From NCBI GenBank assembly GCA_934167365.1, contig CAKPKU010000060.1, forward strand, positions 1 to 9,378: a stretch of DNA of 9,378 bases. The letters are read 5' to 3'. The stretch is from an uncultured Clostridia bacterium. GTDB lineage: Bacteria; Bacillota; Clostridia; TANB77; CAG-508. Of this stretch, positions 5,745-9,378 are shown in pieces. The notes below the pieces were generated by a model. It was not told the DNA's origin. It made no database searches and saw only the letters and a list, made by a program, of their open reading frames with translations. The position numbers and the translations under genes are program-made. Position 1 is the first letter of the stretch. The number at the start of each line of letters is the position of its first letter.

Positions 5745-7211
5745 ATGTTTATTTTAAATGAAGATAGTAAAGACTATGCTAAAAATTGCTTTAATACTGT
5801 TATTGACATGGGTATCGATTTTAAATTGCAACAAAACTTTAGGGAGAAAATTTTTGATGATTCTATGAAAGACAAACTTTTTGAAATGCCATATTCTTCA
5901 TGTGATTTAGAAACTGTTCTTGAAAAATTTAAATCTGATATTCTTCCATATTGCTCTAATTTTGGATCTACAAAATTTATGGGTCTACCTGATGCTGGTA
6001 ATTCTATTGCAGGACTTTCTGGTACTATTCTTTCTGATTTTCTACAACAAAATCTTATAAATTCTACTTTTTGTGCTCCAATTGCAACATATATGGAAAT
6101 TGCAACAATTCGTTGGTTAAGAGAGATAGTTGGCTATCAAAACAAAAAAGATATAAAAAATATTTGGGATGTTGGTGGTATTATAACAGCTGGAGGTACT
6201 GGTAGTAATTCTACTGCTATGCTACTTGCTCGCGAAAATCATGATAAGACAACAATGAAAAATGGTGTTAGAAACCCTGAAGATTATAAAATAATTTTGC
6301 CAAAAGGTATTGCTCATTATAGTATTAAAAGTAGTCAAATGTGGCTTGGAATGGGTAATAATATAATTGAAGTTCCTACAATTGATTATAGATATGATTT
6401 AAATGAACTTGAAAAAACTCTAAAAGAAAATAAAGGAAAAGTTATGTGTGTCGTTGCCTATGCAGGTGATAGCCGTGGCATGACAGTTGACCATTTTAAA
6501 CAAATACATGATGTTGTAAAAAGTGTTGATGAAAATATTTGGCTACATGCTGATGCTTGTCACGGTTTCTGTTTAGGATTCAGTGATAAATTGAAATCAA
6601 AAATTTCTGGAATAGAGCTATTTGATAGTATATCAACAGATCCACACAAAGTTTTAATGGTTCCTTATGCAATTAGTGCACTTTTAGTAAAAAATCCAGA
6701 AAAATTCGGTTTAATTACTACTACATCTGATTTGATTATGCAAGAAGATTATGCTTTTGGCCAAATTACTCCATTTATTGGTGCCAAAGCTTGGATGTCT
6801 TTAAAATTATGGTTTGTATTCCAAAATTTAGGCAAACAAGGTATTTCTGATATTATTGAAAAAAGATGTGAAATGGCAAATTATTTAAAAAATGAAATAA
6901 TAAATTCTAAACATTTTGTAGTATTAAATGATGTTGATATGAATTCTGTTATGTTTATGTATGTAAAAGATAAAAATAATATTGATACAGAAAAAACAAA
7001 TAATATAAATAAAAAAATCAAAGCAAAAATAGATTCAGATGCAATGTATTATTTACATCAATTTCCAATTGCTGATGATAAAGGAATTATTGAAAAAGGA
7101 AAAACTGTATTTCCATTAAGATATGTATCAGGAAATGACAATATTAGTAAAACAGATATACAAAATATGTTAAACTATATTAATAAGATAGGAGATGAAA
7201 TTAATGAATAA
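5745..7211 (+). CDS. Group II pyridoxal-phosphate-dependent decarboxylase family protein
   Basis: A PLP enzyme of the glutamate/aromatic-amino-acid decarboxylase family (fold type I). It would remove the alpha-carboxylate of an amino acid in the cytoplasm. From ATG 5745 (GGAGGTG about 8 bases upstream) it has 488 residues, a normal length; the longer reading from 5694 lacks a ribosome binding site. Family marks in order: KFMGLPDAGN (77-86), the SP.x.T.xE-like APIATYMEIA (111-120), phosphate-binding TAGGTGSNSTAML (148-160), ring-stacking H191 in AHYS, PLP-nitrogen-binding D270 in LHADACHG (267-274), and the Schiff-base lysine K302 in STDPHK (297-302). The canonical small residue after D-A is replaced by C272-H273. 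I cannot name the substrate: the match to glutamate, tyrosine or tryptophan decarboxylases is only at family level. First gene of a three-gene unit, overlapping the next gene by 8 bases. Confidence 0.9.
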   Translation: MFILNEDSKDYAKNCFNTVIDMGIDFKLQQNFREKIFDDSMKDKLFEMPYSSCDLETVLEKFKSDILPYCSNFGSTKFMGLPDAGNSIAGLSGTILSDFLQQNLINSTFCAPIATYMEIATIRWLREIVGYQNKKDIKNIWDVGGIITAGGTGSNSTAMLLARENHDKTTMKNGVRNPEDYKIILPKGIAHYSIKSSQMWLGMGNNIIEVPTIDYRYDLNELEKTLKENKGKVMCVVAYAGDSRGMTVDHFKQIHDVVKSVDENIWLHADACHGFCLGFSDKLKSKISGIELFDSISTDPHKVLMVPYAISALLVKNPEKFGLITTTSDLIMQEDYAFGQITPFIGAKAWMSLKLWFVFQNLGKQGISDIIEKRCEMANYLKNEIINSKHFVVLNDVDMNSVMFMYVKDKNNIDTEKTNNINKKIKAKIDSDAMYYLHQFPIADDKGIIEKGKTVFPLRYVSGNDNISKTDIQNMLNYINKIGDEINE

Positions 7212-7920
7212 TAATCTGCCTAAAATTGCATTAGATTTTTTACAATATATAGAGCCTAGCTTACAAACTTTAGATAATCCCTCTATTTTACTATATGGCT
7301 CTTCTGCATATGGAAAAACATCAAGCGATTTAGATATTTGTTTTATTTGTGAAAATTGCTCTAATGATGTTTTGGAAAGTTTGAAAATAAAGACAATTCA
7401 ATTTCAATTAGAAAATCATATGATATTAGATGCTGAAGTTCCATATGAAAATAAATTAATTTATACATATTCAGAAATAGAACAAATGTTAAAAAATCCA
7501 CCTTTTCCATATATCAATGGAAAATATGAACTTACACCAATAGAAAAAAGCAAAGAATATATGCATTCTCAAGAAATGAAATATCGATTATTATTTAATA
7601 TTTTGACAACTCGCTCTTTACTTATATATGGTAATAATGTTAAAATAGATAACTATAAAAATATTGCTTGGGAGAACTTAATAAAAATTATCGTATCATA
7701 TAATAATTTAACACAAATTAATTTAGATAATATAATACCTTTGCTATATAAAGACTATAAAACAGGAGCTGAAGGAGAGCTGTTTTTAGGATATAAAACT
7801 AATATTCCACAAAAACAGATAGATTTAAATGAAGATTGTAAAAAAGCTCTTGAGCGATTACAGAAAAATGGCTACATTTCTAATATTACTGATAATAATC
7901 TAGCCATCAATGTTTCATAA
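7204..7920 (+). CDS. Small nucleotidyltransferase-domain protein (MNT/Pol-beta type)
   Basis: A 238-residue protein whose N-terminal part is a minimal nucleotidyltransferase: LLYGSSAYGKTSSDLDICFI (29-48) is the hG-S-x-x-x-G-x-x-x-x-D-h-D motif with metal-binding D42 and D44. A third acid is probably D76 in ILDAEV. The remainder is helical (about 115-238) and unrecognised; it may be a substrate-binding four-helix domain as in kanamycin- or lincosamide-type nucleotidyltransferases. ATG 7204 is preferred over 7195 because AGGAG abuts the 7195 codon but is 9 bases from 7204. The start lies inside the last codons of the decarboxylase gene (8-base overlap), so translation is coupled. Possible roles are transfer of NMP to a small molecule, or to a protein such as the neighbouring kinase, as MNT antitoxins do. 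Both are inference. Confidence 0.85.
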   Translation: MNNNLPKIALDFLQYIEPSLQTLDNPSILLYGSSAYGKTSSDLDICFICENCSNDVLESLKIKTIQFQLENHMILDAEVPYENKLIYTYSEIEQMLKNPPFPYINGKYELTPIEKSKEYMHSQEMKYRLLFNILTTRSLLIYGNNVKIDNYKNIAWENLIKIIVSYNNLTQINLDNIIPLLYKDYKTGAEGELFLGYKTNIPQKQIDLNEDCKKALERLQKNGYISNITDNNLAINVS

Positions 7921-7927
7921 AACTTTT

Positions 7928-7945
7928 GCGATTCCGATTCGCATT
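7928..7945 (+). repeat. Small GC-richer hairpin between the NTase and zeta genes
   Basis: TGCGA and TCGCA pair perfectly around a TTCCGAT loop, a GC-richer island in the 51-base gap. There is no T tract after it, so it is not an obvious terminator. It may be an mRNA stability or processing element separating the zeta message. The stem is only five pairs. Confidence 0.35.
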
Positions 7946-7971
7946 AAACTATAAAAAATGGAGGAATATAT

Positions 7972-8799
7972 ATGAAAACAAAAGATTCAATATTAAATAC
8001 CTTAAAAATGGAAACAATTGATAATTTAAAATCAGATAATTCACCTTTAATTATATTTTTAGGCGGTCAACCTGGATGTGGAAAAACTTCTTTAATTAGC
8101 TCTGTAAAAAGTGAATATCCTAACAAGGAATTTTGTATTATTGATGCAGATAATTATAGACAATTTCATCCAGATTTTGAAAATTTAAAAAAGCACTCAA
8201 CAACCGCTGTTATACAAACAAGTAAATTTGCTAATGAATTAGAGCTCAACTTATTAACCTATGCTTTGACACAGAAAAAAAATATAATTCATGTTAGTAC
8301 ATTAAGAGCTACAGAAATTATGTTAGATTTTATTCATAATTATGCTATTCCTTCTGGGTACAAAGTAGGAATATGTGCTATGTCTGTTCCATTCTTAGAA
8401 AGCGCTTTAAGTTGCGAAGAGCGATATGAAATTCAAATATCTGAAGGAAATGACATACCACGATTTACTAGCTTTGACTTCATGAAATCAGCTGATGATG
8501 GCTTTTTAAATACTATACAAATTTTAGAAAATGATAATAATATAGATTTTATAAAGATTTATAGAAGATGTAAATTCTCTCATCCAGAGCGAATTTATAA
8601 TAGTACAGACATTAATAATAATTACTCTAATGCCTTAAATGCAATCAATAGTAATCGAACACTTCAACAAGAGCATATTTCTTTTAATGATGTTCAAAAA
8701 AGATTACAAATTTTATATGCATTAAAGAAAAATAGAAATGCCGATCTTATTGAATTTGAATCACTTTCAAAAATATCTAATTTATTAAAAATTCATTAA
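7972..8799 (+). CDS. Zeta-toxin-family P-loop kinase
   Basis: A 275-residue P-loop protein resembling zeta toxins/PezT, which phosphorylate UDP-N-acetylglucosamine at the 3' position and so block peptidoglycan synthesis. The Walker A motif GGQPGCGKTS is at 31-40. The zeta signature IIDADNYRQFHPDF (56-69) gives D58/D60, R63 and H66-P67. STLR (109-112) stands where most members have G-T-L-R. A later S...E-R-Y segment (144-152) and IPRF (162-165) may supply phosphate-binding arginines. The C-terminal 75 residues (from about 200) are polar and unassigned. No epsilon-like antitoxin gene is adjacent. GGAGG lies 8 bases before ATG 7972, and the gap from the nucleotidyltransferase gene is 51 bases, so it has independent translation but probably shared transcription. 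A chromosomal small-molecule kinase rather than a toxin is equally possible. Confidence 0.85.
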   Translation: MKTKDSILNTLKMETIDNLKSDNSPLIIFLGGQPGCGKTSLISSVKSEYPNKEFCIIDADNYRQFHPDFENLKKHSTTAVIQTSKFANELELNLLTYALTQKKNIIHVSTLRATEIMLDFIHNYAIPSGYKVGICAMSVPFLESALSCEERYEIQISEGNDIPRFTSFDFMKSADDGFLNTIQILENDNNIDFIKIYRRCKFSHPERIYNSTDINNNYSNALNAINSNRTLQQEHISFNDVQKRLQILYALKKNRNADLIEFESLSKISNLLKIH

Positions 8800-8870
8800 T
8801 TATAATATTCATATACAATAATAGGGAAAACAATGTTCTCCCTATTATTGTTGTATATGAAGATTATAAT
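8798..8870 (+). terminator. Very large hairpin after the zeta gene, probable operon terminator
   Basis: The left arm 8808-8827 (TTCATATACAATAATAGGGA) pairs over all 20 bases with 8839-8861, which carries a three-base bulge (an extra TTG). After one mismatch the stem continues for about 8 bases outward (8799-8806 with 8863-8870). The loop is AAACAATGTTC. It starts at the zeta stop codon and has GGGA/TCCC at its tip, as intrinsic terminators do, although only AT-rich sequence and no long T run follows. Its length also resembles a small inverted-repeat element. Confidence 0.65.
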
Positions 8871-9247
8871 AATTTAGATTTTTATTGATATATAAAACAT
8901 TTTTTACACAAAGCATATTATTCTATAAATATATTTGAAATTCTAGATTATTAAAACGCTTTTCAAGAAAACGTCAATAATTAATATATGATTCTTCCCT
9001 ATACTCATTATCTGTCTCAAAATACAAAATTATATTATTTCGTGTTTTGAGACAAATAATGTAAATATATACAACTTTTTCACACATTTAACGGTTGATT
9101 CAATCAATTTATATAAATATTACAAAATTCCTCTATAAAAGTCAGGAAATCTTACAAAAAATTTTTAATTCAAATTGCCTACTAACCCCACATAAATTTT
9201 TGATATTTCTTTATCTCCCAAAAATAAAAAAATATCGAAAATTACTA
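8871..9247. other. Non-coding AT-rich stretch with hairpins
   Basis: No frame here has both a ribosome binding site and a recognisable protein. The visible structures are an imperfect hairpin ACG-C-TTTTC-AA-GAAAA-CGT (8956-8974), the TGTCTCAAAA inverted repeat (9013-9054), and a third hairpin at 9202-9236 (GATATTT, one mismatch, TTTAT, pairing with ATAAA and AAATATC). None is followed by a clear T tract on either strand. An unannotated small RNA or a decayed region are both possible. Confidence 0.5.
9013..9054. repeat. Inverted repeat with 10-bp perfect arms (TGTCTCAAAA / TTTTGAGACA)
   Basis: TGTCTCAAAA at 9013-9022 and TTTTGAGACA at 9045-9054 are exact complements. Inward, three further pairs (one T-G wobble) and, after one mismatch, three A-T pairs can form. 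Nothing T-rich follows on either strand, so it is not a standard terminator. It could be a regulator site or the stem of an RNA. Confidence 0.6.
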
Positions 9248-9276
9248 TTGACAAAGATATTTTATTATGCTAATAT
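9248..9276 (+). promoter_or_regulatory. Strong promoter of the tRNA-Leu gene
   Basis: A consensus -35 TTGACA (9248-9253), a 17-base spacer and TAATAT (9271-9276) preceded by TGC as an extended -10. The start would be near 9283, about 12 bases before the mature tRNA end. This is the best promoter in the window, as expected for a stable RNA gene. Confidence 0.85.
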
Positions 9277-9294
9277 GTATTAAGTTTTAGTACT

Positions 9295-9378
9295 GCGGAT
9301 GTGGCGGAACTGGCAGACGCGCTGGTCTTAGGAACCAGTGTCAACGACGTGGGGGTTCAAGTCCCTTCATCCGCACCA
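9295..9378 (+). tRNA. tRNA-Leu (anticodon UAG), CCA end encoded
   Basis: A complete 84-base class II tRNA. The acceptor stem is GCGGATG/CATCCGC, the anticodon stem CTGGT/ACCAG (9322-9326/9334-9338), and the loop CTTAGGA carries TAG at 9329-9331. There is a long variable arm with a GTC/GAC stem (9340-9348) and a T loop TTCAAGT at 9356-9362; the T stem is closed by two G-T pairs. The discriminator A and encoded CCA end at the last base of the window. It decodes CUN leucine codons, mainly CUA. Further tRNAs may follow beyond the edge. Confidence 0.97.

Noticed and set aside
9095..9283. A 62-codon plus-strand frame ahead of the tRNA.
   Set aside because: It begins with TTG, has no ribosome binding site, has the composition of AT-rich non-coding DNA, and runs through the tRNA promoter.
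1..9378. CRISPR array, insertion sequence or att duplication.
   Set aside because: I saw no regularly spaced repeats, no transposase motifs, and no second copy of the tRNA-Leu 3' end inside the window. The far side of the tRNA is not visible, so an integration event there cannot be judged.

Overview
The window is low-GC bacterial DNA (AT-rich codons, strong GGAGG-type ribosome binding sites, TTGACA/TATAAT-like promoters, TGA and TAG used as stops, and a tRNA with an encoded CCA end). This fits a member of the Bacillota, probably a Clostridia-like or related gut lineage, but the sequence alone does not fix the genus. Everything from 1 to about 5554 is on the minus strand. Everything from about 5640 to the end is on the plus strand. 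The two halves diverge from the intergenic region 5555-5744.

Left part (1-2704) is accessory DNA. It holds an AbiE-type abortive-infection/toxin-antitoxin pair: AbiEi at 593-1186, and AbiEii at 1-596, which runs off the window. The pair is translationally coupled by an ATGA overlap. Its promoter lies inside a perfect 20-bp inverted repeat at 1201-1248, which looks like the AbiEi operator. Upstream is a decayed stretch (1320-1606) in which the start of a DUF1016/YhcG-type nuclease gene is joined to the end of a GNAT acetyltransferase gene, then a strong hairpin (1281-1319), then an unrecognised 356-residue protein with an RNNIHY motif.

Middle part (2751-5118) is a compact housekeeping operon. 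It encodes an NT5C/YqfW-type HAD nucleotidase, a 46-residue acidic small protein and an RlmD/RumA-type 23S rRNA uracil-C5 methyltransferase with all its FeS and catalytic residues. The genes are separated by 11-13 bases. An extended -10 promoter precedes the operon and a terminator-like hairpin follows it. Upstream lies a separate 127-residue gene of unknown function with its own terminator and a palindrome in its upstream region.

Right part (5644-8870) is the most unusual: an apparent three-gene operon of a group II PLP-dependent decarboxylase, a small minimal-type nucleotidyltransferase (8-base overlap with the decarboxylase) and a zeta-toxin/UNAG-kinase-like P-loop protein. It is bounded by a palindromic promoter region and a very large hairpin. 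I do not know a described system with this composition. It could make a phosphorylated or nucleotidylated amine, or be a kinase-toxin module controlled by the nucleotidyltransferase. The window closes with about 420 bases of non-coding AT-rich DNA containing hairpins, a strong promoter and a complete tRNA-Leu(UAG).
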